DNA of 6,807 nt from CAZSVI01 sp964610205 (GTDB taxonomy: Bacteria > Bacillota > Clostridia > DSM-8532), in the NCBI GenBank assembly GCA_964610205.1, contig CAZSVI010000161.1, positions 1 through 6,807 on the forward strand. Direction: 5' to 3'. Under the pieces are notes generated by a model that saw nothing but the letters and a program-made list of their open reading frames with translations, was not told where the DNA came from and searched no databases. Below, one piece after another: positions 1-5,602 of the stretch. Made by a program: the position numbers and the translations under genes. Numbering within the stretch: position 1 is the first letter of the stretch; the number at the start of each line of letters is the position of its first letter.

Positions 1-137
1 TTTAATGTTGCGCGTTCAGGTTCAAAGGTTTCTATCAACATAGGTTTTCCCGAATGTTATTCTTCCCATGCGTGCTGAATATTTGATAAACCGCTCCCGG
101 CACGTTCCCCGACATTGAACACAAGGGGACGGTTGGC
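1..137 (-). pseudogene. decayed C-terminal fragment of a Schlafen/AlbA_2-type ATP-binding protein
   Basis: Read on the minus strand in one frame, this stretch gives FNVGERAGSGLSNIQHAWEE, a TAA stop at 57-59, then HSGKPMLIETFEPERATL in the same frame, running off the window edge. GERAGSG followed by I..aW and a final FEPERttL resembles the C-terminal HATPase_c_4-type region of COG2865 proteins (AlbA_2/Schlafen N-terminal domain); this is from memory of the family. The stop falls where relatives have ordinary sequence, so a single nonsense change (for example CAA to TAA) would explain it. An in-frame TGA at 138-140 and the absence of homologous sequence upstream show that the 5' part of the gene is missing. 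This is a remnant and unlikely to be functional. It lies about 40 bases beyond the stop of the J-domain gene. Confidence 0.6.
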
Positions 138-150
138 TCAATCATAACCG
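106..150. repeat. small inverted repeats at the edge of the gene remnant
   Basis: TCCCC at 106-110 can pair with GGGGA at 125-129, and CGGTT at 130-134 with AACCG at 146-150, giving two adjacent short hairpins. The core CACAAGGGGACGGTT (120-134) resembles, from memory, a dispersed palindromic repeat seen in many Clostridia. It sits exactly where the homology of the decayed gene fragment begins, so it may mark an insertion or deletion junction. The arms are only 5 bp, so chance is possible. Confidence 0.3.
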
Positions 151-175
151 ACATCCGGCGAATAAATATACATCT

Positions 176-1402
176 TTACTTACGATGAGTTGAGTATAGG
201 CTGTTTGTATATATATCACTAGAATGAATGATATTGCTATCTCCAAGCTTCTTTGCGACACCGATAGAATGATGTAACCTTTCTATCGTGCTTTCAAGAG
301 AATCCGTGCATTCATCAACTCCTATATTTATTATTGCTTTATATTTTTCACCATGAAATAATAGTTTTTCTTTATCAAAATGTCCTTTGATTTTCAAAGC
401 AGCTTTAATGCTGCCGGCTAAATCAGTTTCAGGCATCAAAACAATAAACCTTGTTTCTTCCCACCTGCCAATCAAATCAAGCTTTCTGAAACTATCTTTT
501 AATATCTTGCCAGCCCACCCAATAGAAGAATATTTAAACTCCTGTCCTATATTACAAGCTGCGCTTTTATTAAAACCAATCTCAAGTAACATGAGTGAAA
601 ACGTATTGCCATATCTGAAATATCTCCATACCTCTTTTTCAGCTGCTTCAATAAAGCCTTTTTTGTTGTTAAACCCTGTTAAATTATCCACATTACTATA
701 AGCTTCAACCATTTCATTAATCAATGACTTTGCTACCAGCAACCCGGTAAGCTCTTCAAATTTTGCAATAAGAGGCTGTACGTCTTCATATCCTAAATAT
801 ATTCGCCAACCTTCTTTTTCAAGCACAACGGTTTTATTGATAATGTCTTTTTCCAACCGGTTCATTACTATGTTATGTTCTATTGTTATCACTGTAAAAC
901 TAACGATTTGCTTATAGAACAAGTTACTGATCTTTATATTTTTATCTGTAGTAGTAGCTTTGTAGTTAAAATCCTGAAGGTAAAAAATCTTGGAGACAGC
1001 GCTTTGCCATTTAAAAAAATCTTCTACCTGTATTTTTTTTTTATCCATATTTGATAAAAGCTCATACGCCTTCTCAAAATTTTTATTCTTGATATATGCA
1101 AAATACCTGCCCAATATTGCTTTTGCCAGAATAACGCTTTCTGTATCTATTTCGTTTTTCGGATTACTTTTTTCATTTATTGCATTGTCTTGCTTCTTTA
1201 GCCAATCAGCATCATATTTCTTTCTTTTCTCCTTATCCTTTAAAATCCCATACGCTTCATTAATCTGTTTCATTTTTATGTCAGATCCGTTTACATCCGG
1301 ATGGTATTTCTTTGCCAGTCTTTTATATGCACTTGCTATTACCTCAGGTTCTGCAAGATAATGCACCTGCAAAATTCTATAATAGTCATCCCAACCCCGC
1401 AT
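176..1402 (-). CDS. J-domain protein with C-terminal degenerate GGDEF domain
   Basis: The protein is 408 residues long. Residues 2-66 form a J-domain with the HPD motif at 34-36, which normally stimulates the ATPase of an Hsp70 such as DnaK. There is no Gly/Phe region or zinc-finger domain, so this is not DnaJ itself. Residues about 85-215 form a mixed helix/strand region, possibly NTF2-like; I do not recognise it firmly. Residues about 236-395 are a GGDEF-type domain, opening with DNLTGF in place of DxLTGLxNR. The signature GGDEF reads EETRF (315-319) and the metal-binding DID strand reads EIG, so diguanylate cyclase activity is very unlikely. The inhibitory-site motif RxxD is intact (RKLD, 306-309), five residues before the signature, so the domain may bind c-di-GMP as a sensor. 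The start is placed at the ATG at 1402 because a good AGGTGG lies about 8 bases upstream. An in-frame GTG at 1414 overlaps that ribosome binding site. Confidence 0.88.
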   Translation of the reverse strand: MRGWDDYYRILQVHYLAEPEVIASAYKRLAKKYHPDVNGSDIKMKQINEAYGILKDKEKRKKYDADWLKKQDNAINEKSNPKNEIDTESVILAKAILGRYFAYIKNKNFEKAYELLSNMDKKKIQVEDFFKWQSAVSKIFYLQDFNYKATTTDKNIKISNLFYKQIVSFTVITIEHNIVMNRLEKDIINKTVVLEKEGWRIYLGYEDVQPLIAKFEELTGLLVAKSLINEMVEAYSNVDNLTGFNNKKGFIEAAEKEVWRYFRYGNTFSLMLLEIGFNKSAACNIGQEFKYSSIGWAGKILKDSFRKLDLIGRWEETRFIVLMPETDLAGSIKAALKIKGHFDKEKLLFHGEKYKAIINIGVDECTDSLESTIERLHHSIGVAKKLGDSNIIHSSDIYTNSLYSTHRK

Positions 1403-1515
1403 TAGAAATCCCACCTCGCATGCTTTTAATAAAAATTGAAAATAAGGAAAAAATAATTAAACTTAATCCCTAACGTACAGAATCAATACCATAGTTTAAA
1501 ACTAAAAATTATCCA

Positions 1516-1962
1516 TTATTTTTTCATTTTTACACCCAATGTCAAATACAGGAAAATCACAAGCAATCCCGCCATAATACCCGAACAGTCCACCAAAACG
1601 TCAAACAAGCTGCTATTGCGACTTGTAAATGCCTGTACGAATCCTTCATCCAGCAATGAAACGGTAAAGCCAATAAAACCTGATATCAATAAAGGAAACC
1701 ATTTTCTTTTTGTTATATTTAAAAAGCCGATTGACAGAAGCACGGTTAATAGCATATATTCGGAAAAATGCGCCAGCTTGCGGATAATCATATCAATCGT
1801 GGTAACACAGTAGTTGTTATCCCCCATAAAAGCCATTAATTCCTTAACAAACCGGGCAACAACTTCTGAAGAACCATACGAAACCGGCCCGCTTATTGCT
1901 GAAGAACCAAGTATTAATATAAGCATTATGAAAATTAAAATGAAAGGAATGTATTTTCGCAT
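1516..1962 (-). CDS. VanZ-like integral membrane protein
   Basis: This is a 148-residue membrane protein. The N-terminus has a hydrophobic helix (about 4-22). Next come the VanZ-family motif RKLAHFSEYMLL (61-72), which starts a second helix, then a third helix at about 88-104, the acidic segment DEGFVQAFTSRNSSLFD (105-121), and a final helix at about 122-142. Conserved charged residues in the H..EY and DE..Q positions match the VanZ-like family. The namesake gives low-level teicoplanin resistance, but most members have no known substrate, so a resistance role should not be assumed. An AAGG lies a few bases before the ATG. The gap of 25 bases after the kinase A gene suggests co-transcription with it. 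The next gene downstream is 113 bases away, and I see no convincing terminator in that gap. A link to the peptide locus, for example as immunity or envelope factor, is only positional. Confidence 0.82.
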   Translation of the reverse strand: MRKYIPFILIFIMLILILGSSAISGPVSYGSSEVVARFVKELMAFMGDNNYCVTTIDMIIRKLAHFSEYMLLTVLLSIGFLNITKRKWFPLLISGFIGFTVSLLDEGFVQAFTSRNSSLFDVLVDCSGIMAGLLVIFLYLTLGVKMKK

Positions 1963-1987
1963 AAGATACCTTCAATAAAAGTATATT

Positions 1988-2827
1988 TTAGAATAATGTT
2001 CTGTGAACCAACTCCGCCGCCTCACGATCGGGTCTGCATTTCAACAGATATACCGGTGTCGATTTAACAATATGATTAATATATTCCATTGCGGTTTCCA
2101 TCAGTTTCTTGTTGTGATATGGTAACATAAATCTTGGGATTAATGATGTTATTGATTCTTTTTCTGTAAGCTTTCGAATGCAATTTTCAGGATATTGTTC
2201 CAAAATAACAATTGCTTTTAGCGGTGCACTAATATTTGAATGCTTTCCTAAGGATCCGCTCCATGGAGTACCACAAACCATAATATGATTATCGAATAAC
2301 TTAAGCGCCGGAGTATCATCATTTATGACACATGCATTATAATACTGTTCCCATAAAGCTGAATGAGTTGATTTGCCTGTTCCGGACGGAGCAGAGAATA
2401 TGATGCCCTCGTTGTTAAATTGTATGGAAGAAGCATGTAACAAAATTCCCTGTTGAAAAAGAATACGGTTACGCATTATTATATTACCAAATATATTTAA
2501 TATTGCGTTTTCACAATTGGTTTCCTTTTTAATATAGTAAATAGTAGCATTAGTCCATTGTTTATTAACACAAAGCCTGCAAGTAGTTCCTTCCTTGTAA
2601 TAATCGTCCGGAAAATCTATTTGAATGACATTATTCTCAGTATCTATATGCCACTTAATAACATCATCCAGTAACAGTTTTGTACGGTTTTTTGGGATAC
2701 TCTTACATTTTGTAATAGTAATTATAACATCCGGATTATCTGAAAAGTTGGATTGATATGGCTTAAGCCGCATACTCACATCAAAGTCTGCGAAAAATTT
2801 CATTTTGACTCCAGCTATTTCATACAT
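1988..2827 (-). CDS. HPr-kinase/PEPCK-fold kinase A, paired with precursor peptide A
   Basis: The protein is 279 residues long. An N-terminal strand-rich domain (about 1-120) is followed by an HprK/PEPCK-type nucleotide-binding domain: HASS at 131-134, P-loop APSGTGKST at 146-154 (Lys152), acidic INDD at 168-171, GTPWSGS at 186-192, and a C-terminal PVYLLKCRPDREA block. True HPr kinase/phosphorylase has a different N-terminal domain and signature, so this is a relative. Such relatives in some lasso peptide clusters phosphorylate Ser on the precursor peptide, which makes peptide A the obvious candidate substrate. It is clearly paralogous to the kinase at 4409-5278: by eye about 46 of 72 residues are identical from just before the P-loop through ILEQ. 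The start ATG has AGGAGGG about 12 bases upstream, a long spacing. An internal ATG (residue 9) is possible, but the first start keeps the IAG strand shared with the paralog. Confidence 0.85.
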   Translation of the reverse strand: MYEIAGVKMKFFADFDVSMRLKPYQSNFSDNPDVIITITKCKSIPKNRTKLLLDDVIKWHIDTENNVIQIDFPDDYYKEGTTCRLCVNKQWTNATIYYIKKETNCENAILNIFGNIIMRNRILFQQGILLHASSIQFNNEGIIFSAPSGTGKSTHSALWEQYYNACVINDDTPALKLFDNHIMVCGTPWSGSLGKHSNISAPLKAIVILEQYPENCIRKLTEKESITSLIPRFMLPYHNKKLMETAMEYINHIVKSTPVYLLKCRPDREAAELVHRTLF

Positions 2828-2882
2828 TTTTAAAATAAACCCTCCTGGTTCTAAACTTAAAAGAAATAAAAAGGATAATACT

Positions 2883-2916
2883 TTTAAAAGCCTGTCATAA
2901 ATGACAGGCTTTTAAA
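2883..2916 (-). terminator. stem-loop between precursor A and kinase A (terminator or attenuator)
   Basis: A near-perfect inverted repeat has arms at 2883-2898 and 2901-2916. Its GC-containing core is GCCTGTCAT/ATGACAGGC, flanked on both sides by AAAA/TTTT, so it could stop transcription in either direction. It starts 8 bases after the peptide A stop. Placed inside the presumed operon, it would let most transcripts end after the short peptide and some read through into kinase A, giving excess precursor over enzyme. The U-run is only four bases before the sequence turns to AAAAG, so termination may be partial. Confidence 0.75.
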
Positions 2917-2924
2917 GTTCAGCA

Positions 2925-3095
2925 TCAAGGACACCAAGGATTAGCGTTACTGGGAGCGTCTGCGTATGGTACGCATCCTGCATTTGGATTAGCATTTTCA
3001 TTTGGAGTAGCAGCGCAGTTTCCCGAGCCGGCAATTCTTTCTTCGGAAGTAAGATCAAACAAATCAACCTCTGGTTTTTCGTAAGTTTTTCCCAT
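2925..3095 (-). CDS. RiPP-like precursor peptide A (three-Cys, Asn-rich core)
   Basis: The gene encodes 56 residues, starting MGKTYEKPEVDLFDLTSEER and ending NANPWCP. Residues 3-22 align without gaps to residues 2-21 of the peptide at 5382-5540: Lys, Tyr, Lys-Pro, Leu, Glu-Glu and Ala are identical, with several V/I, L/I and D/N matches. This marks a shared leader. The presumed core (23-56) has Cys at 27, 41 and 55, exactly 14 apart, and NANP twice (34-37 and 50-53). It contains no basic residue at all. There is no double-glycine leader end. The ATG has a strong GGGAGGTGA (3101-3109) with a 5-base spacer. The gene lies 48 bases after the radical SAM stop and is followed by a stem-loop and kinase A. 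Cys thioethers and Ser/Thr phosphorylation are plausible modifications but are inferred from the neighbours. I do not recognise a named peptide family. Confidence 0.85.
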   Translation of the reverse strand: MGKTYEKPEVDLFDLTSEERIAGSGNCAATPNENANPNAGCVPYADAPSNANPWCP

Positions 3096-3143
3096 TTATA
3101 TCACCTCCCGTTCGTTATTCATCCCAAAATACACGTTTAGATG

Positions 3144-4223
3144 TTAAGAAAAATTTTCTTTTCTATATTTCGCCCATTCACATAAATAAGGAGAAATTTT
3201 ATCAAAAACTCCTGTTTCAGCTTTTAACCTGGCCGGGCATGTGTAACAAAAGTTTTTAAGTGCACATTGTTTACATTCACCGCATGCGGGTATATCGGTA
3301 CATATTTCTTTCATTTCATCCCAAACAGAAGATAAATTTCTTCCAAAAACACTTATTCTCGGTGAGTCCATCAATACACAAGGGATCATATCTCCGTTCC
3401 AGGTTATCCAGAAATCCGATTTGCCAACATTACATTTAAAAGCCGTATTATCTGTTTTGTTGTTTTTAGTGTTTATTTCATCTGAATTGCTGCAATCCTG
3501 AAGTATTTTATTCCTTTCTGCTAAGAACCAGTTATTTGCCTTTTTTTCATATTGGGATATTTCATGTGGAGAAAGCCGTATTGCACCACAGCCATTACCG
3601 TTTTCATCTCTGCGCGGTGAAATATAGAGAACAAATCTCATAAGAAGGTTTCTTTTGGTAGCAATTTCCATCAGTTTCTTCTGATCGTCAGCATTATCCC
3701 GTATTACTGTTGTTTTTATCTGAGTATTAACACCTTCAGATAAAAGTAAATCAACACCTCTTATCGCCTTATCAAAGGCATCAGCTTGTCCCGTTACTCT
3801 TTTGTAAGTTTCCGGCGATGCCCCATAAAGAGACACTTCAATGCATGAAGGACACAATTTTCCAAGCCACTTAGCTATTTCAGGTGTAATCAATGTGCCA
3901 TTCGTATATATCGAAATACGCAATCCTAAATCTGCAATATTTTCATAAATTCGTTGGAAATCTGATCTTAGAAACACTTCACCTCCTGTCAGCAATATAT
4001 ACAACATCCCGGCATCACGGGCTTCGCGGGCAAGGCGTATCCATTCATCAGCAGTCAATTCATCAGAAAGAACACGCTTATTATTAGGAGCCTCGCAAAC
4101 ATAACACATCTTGCATTTAAGATTACATCTAGCTGTTAACTCAAACTGGCCTGAAAAAGGAATTCCCTTTTCTTTTACTTTTTCATGCAGATTTTCGCTG
4201 AATTGTTTCCATTTTTTATTCAT
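3144..4223 (-). CDS. SPASM-domain radical SAM peptide maturase
   Basis: The product is 359 residues from the chosen start. The radical SAM cluster motif is CNLKCKMC (Cys33, 37, 40), with a fourth Cys at 43. It is followed by TGGE (79-82), a SAM-binding motif of the family. The C-terminal SPASM region holds C264-x12-G-x4-C282 and then Cys at 314, 317, 320, 326, 329 and 348, enough ligands for two auxiliary iron-sulfur clusters. SPASM enzymes with this layout install thioether or carbon-carbon crosslinks on ribosomal peptides. Position between two small precursor genes supports that role. Only about 32 residues precede the first cluster Cys, so there is no room for an N-terminal peptide-recognition (RRE) domain. 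I chose the ATG at 4223, with GGGAAAGG 8 bases upstream. An in-frame TTG at 4289 would add 22 residues but has no ribosome binding site. A promoter lies upstream at 4322-4350. Confidence 0.9.
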   Translation of the reverse strand: MNKKWKQFSENLHEKVKEKGIPFSGQFELTARCNLKCKMCYVCEAPNNKRVLSDELTADEWIRLAREARDAGMLYILLTGGEVFLRSDFQRIYENIADLGLRISIYTNGTLITPEIAKWLGKLCPSCIEVSLYGASPETYKRVTGQADAFDKAIRGVDLLLSEGVNTQIKTTVIRDNADDQKKLMEIATKRNLLMRFVLYISPRRDENGNGCGAIRLSPHEISQYEKKANNWFLAERNKILQDCSNSDEINTKNNKTDNTAFKCNVGKSDFWITWNGDMIPCVLMDSPRISVFGRNLSSVWDEMKEICTDIPACGECKQCALKNFCYTCPARLKAETGVFDKISPYLCEWAKYRKENFS

Positions 4224-4321
4224 ATAATATAGGCCTTTCCCGACAGATACTGTTAATGATCTTACCCGTGCCGATACAGCATTAAACAACAGGAAAAGAA
4301 TTTTTTATTTTACATAATCTA

Positions 4322-4350
4322 ATTATATAATAAAATGGTATCTATGTCCA
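4322..4350 (-). promoter_or_regulatory. sigma-A-type promoter of the radical SAM gene
   Basis: On the minus strand, TGGACA (4345-4350; five of six consensus bases) is followed by exactly 17 bases and a perfect TATAAT (4322-4327). Transcription would start near 4315, about 92 bases before the ATG at 4223. The promoter would drive the radical SAM gene, peptide A and, by read-through, kinase A. Confidence 0.65.
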
Positions 4351-4361
4351 GGTATTTATTA

Positions 4362-4389
4362 ACTATATACTTTACATAAAACATATAGT
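4362..4389. repeat. imperfect AT-rich inverted repeat upstream of the radical SAM promoter
   Basis: Arms of 13 bases (4362-4374 and 4377-4389) match at 11 of 13 positions around a CA centre, with outer arms ACTATAT/ATATAGT. It sits about 11 bases upstream of the -35 box at 4345-4350 and 20 bases after the kinase B stop. It could be a regulator site or a weak hairpin ending the kinase B transcript. With almost no G or C and no T-run, it is not a typical terminator. Confidence 0.35.
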
Positions 4390-4408
4390 GTTTAATTATC
4401 TGAATAAA

Positions 4409-5278
4409 TCATAAAGGTTTATCAGGATATAATTCATTTAACACAATGTATACCGATTCTTTATCAGGCGTACATTTTAATAAATAAACAGGAATCTGTA
4501 AAAACATACTTTCAAACAGTTGCATTGCTGTTACCATTAGCTTCTCATCATAGTATGGAAGAAAACAACGGGGAAGAAAACAGTTTATAATATCATTAAA
4601 ATCCAGCTTTCTCAACATAATCTCGTTTGATTGTTCCAGTATAAAAACAGCCCTTAGCGGTGCGTTGATATTTTGATATTTTCTGTCCGAACCAGCCCAG
4701 GGAGTACCAAAAACAACCGGTTTATTATCAATAAGCTTTACTGCCGGGTGGTCGTCATTTATAACAACCGCTCCCATATGCTCTTCCCATAACCGGGCCT
4801 GTGTTGACTTGCCTGTTCCAGATGGAGCGGAAAACATGATACATTCGTTATTATGTAAAATAGCCGAAGCATGAACAACAAGCCCGTTATGCGATATTAT
4901 ACGGTTCCTGAAAGCAATTTCAACCAGTAGAATATGTAATATAAATCTGATATCAGGATAATTTGGGTTGTACTTTATTATAATGTCAGACCAATACATA
5001 TCTGTTTCCATTTTTACAACAAGCCGGGATGATTTATCATCCCTCATAACAATAATATATTTTTTTTCAGTGCTTCCTGTGCAATACCATTCAAGTTCAT
5101 TATCATAAATAAGTTTACCGCTTACTTCAGGGATAACCTTTTTTGGTTTTATCCTGATCCATACATCAGGTTTATTCACTCCCTTATATAAAAAACTAAT
5201 ATATTCGTCACCTATCGTATTATTCGGTATCCGTATTTTATAATCAATACCTGCTATAGATATGCTCAACTTAGCCAT
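4409..5278 (-). CDS. HPr-kinase/PEPCK-fold kinase B, paired with precursor peptide B
   Basis: The protein is 289 residues and a paralog of the kinase at 1988-2827. A strand-rich N-terminal domain begins with SISIAGIDYKIRI. The nucleotide-binding domain carries HASA, P-loop APSGTGKST (151-159, Lys157), INDD (173-176), GTPWAGS and a C-terminal PVYLLKCTPDKES block. The presumed reaction is ATP-dependent phosphorylation of a Ser/Thr in the adjacent peptide, by analogy with HprK-like kinases of lasso peptide clusters; no substrate can be proved here. The N-terminal halves of the two kinases are much less alike than the catalytic halves, which fits recognition of different core peptides. The start is the ATG at 5278, with GGAGG seven bases upstream. 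An in-frame TTG at 5284 falls inside the spacer. A stem-loop separates it from peptide B, and 185 bases separate it from the radical SAM start. Confidence 0.85.
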   Translation of the reverse strand: MAKLSISIAGIDYKIRIPNNTIGDEYISFLYKGVNKPDVWIRIKPKKVIPEVSGKLIYDNELEWYCTGSTEKKYIIVMRDDKSSRLVVKMETDMYWSDIIIKYNPNYPDIRFILHILLVEIAFRNRIISHNGLVVHASAILHNNECIMFSAPSGTGKSTQARLWEEHMGAVVINDDHPAVKLIDNKPVVFGTPWAGSDRKYQNINAPLRAVFILEQSNEIMLRKLDFNDIINCFLPRCFLPYYDEKLMVTAMQLFESMFLQIPVYLLKCTPDKESVYIVLNELYPDKPL

Positions 5279-5299
5279 AAACAAACCTCCATATATAGG

Positions 5300-5327
5300 A
5301 AAAAATCTGTCATATGTTTGACAGATT
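5300..5327 (-). terminator. stem-loop with T-run between precursor B and kinase B
   Basis: On the minus strand, AATCTGTCA pairs with TGACAGATT (arms 5304-5312 and 5319-5327, 6-base loop) and runs into six T residues (5300-5305). This is a compact intrinsic terminator or attenuator, 54 bases after the peptide B stop and just before the kinase B ribosome binding site. The CTGTCA/TGACAG stem core is the same as in the stem-loop after peptide A at 2883-2916. Confidence 0.75.
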
Positions 5328-5381
5328 ATAAATTAATTCTCTCTACTTATTTAGTTCTTTCAAAATCAGCATTCTCTTACT

Positions 5382-5540
5382 TTATTTTTTAAAATATTTC
5401 TGCCACCAGCTCCACCAGAAGTTTGAACCATAACCGCCGCTACTACCCCCATCGTTATTGTCATAACTGCCATAACAGGCCAGACCTTCCTCAGGACGTA
5501 GATTTGCGATGCTGATTACTGGTTTTACGTAAATTTTCAA
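5382..5540 (-). CDS. RiPP-like precursor peptide B (Gly/Ser-rich core with Trp-rich cationic tail)
   Basis: The gene encodes 52 residues from a TTG start, beginning (M)KIYVKPVISIANLRPEEGLA. Residues 2-21 align without gaps to the N-terminus of the peptide at 2925-3095. The presumed core starts at Cys22 (CYGSYDNN), continues through a Gly/Ser/Tyr stretch and ends FWWSWWQKYFKK, with four Trp and three Lys in the last 12 residues. It has only one Cys, so internal Cys-Cys pairing is impossible. The aromatic, basic tail resembles membrane-active peptides. Short aromatic-x-x patterns such as YDN and WQK recall radical SAM cyclophane sites, but this is speculative. Ser25, 33, 34, 39 and 44 are possible phosphorylation sites. 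TTG is chosen because GAGGTGA lies 6 bases upstream and the alignment with peptide A begins at residue 2. A strong promoter precedes it and a terminator plus kinase B follow. Confidence 0.82.
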   Translation of the reverse strand: MKIYVKPVISIANLRPEEGLACYGSYDNNDGGSSGGYGSNFWWSWWQKYFKK

Positions 5541-5546
5541 AGTATA

Positions 5547-5553
5547 TCACCTC
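5547..5553 (-). promoter_or_regulatory. ribosome binding site that fixes the TTG start of precursor B
   Basis: GAGGTGA on the minus strand lies 6 bases before the TTG. The 11-base string GAGGTGATATA is identical before peptide A (3099-3109 region), which supports both starts and a common origin of the two peptide genes. Confidence 0.7.
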
Positions 5554-5602
5554 GATACCATTAATTTATATTCCCAACTACAAATTAATAAATATCATAT
5601 AC

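Noticed and set aside
387..701. Plus-strand open frame of about 100 codons
   Set aside because: It lies wholly inside the J-domain/GGDEF gene on the other strand, has no ribosome binding site of note, and its translation resembles no protein family.
990..1361. Plus-strand open frame rich in Phe, Ser and Leu
   Set aside because: This is the complement of a Lys/Glu-rich part of the J-domain gene. The apparent hydrophobicity is a by-product of reading AAA/GAA codons backwards.
1492..1504. TAGTTT/AAACTA inverted repeat after the VanZ-like gene
   Set aside because: The arms are only 6 bp, the centre is a single base and no T-run follows on the minus strand, so it does not qualify as a terminator.
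1516..1962. Glycopeptide resistance function for the VanZ-like protein
   Set aside because: VanZ-like domains are common in genomes without van clusters, and no VanHAX-type genes are present in the window.
2925..3095. Asn-Ala-Asn-Pro in peptide A as a link to malaria circumsporozoite repeats
   Set aside because: Two copies of a four-residue, low-complexity string in an otherwise bacterial peptide are coincidence.
3893..4087. Plus-strand open frame inside the radical SAM gene
   Set aside because: It overlaps conserved radical SAM coding sequence on the minus strand and shows no ribosome binding site or recognisable protein.
4224..4289. Longer radical SAM protein from a TTG start at 4289
   Set aside because: No ribosome binding site precedes the TTG, and the extra 22 residues resemble nothing in the family. 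The ATG at 4223 has a better upstream sequence.
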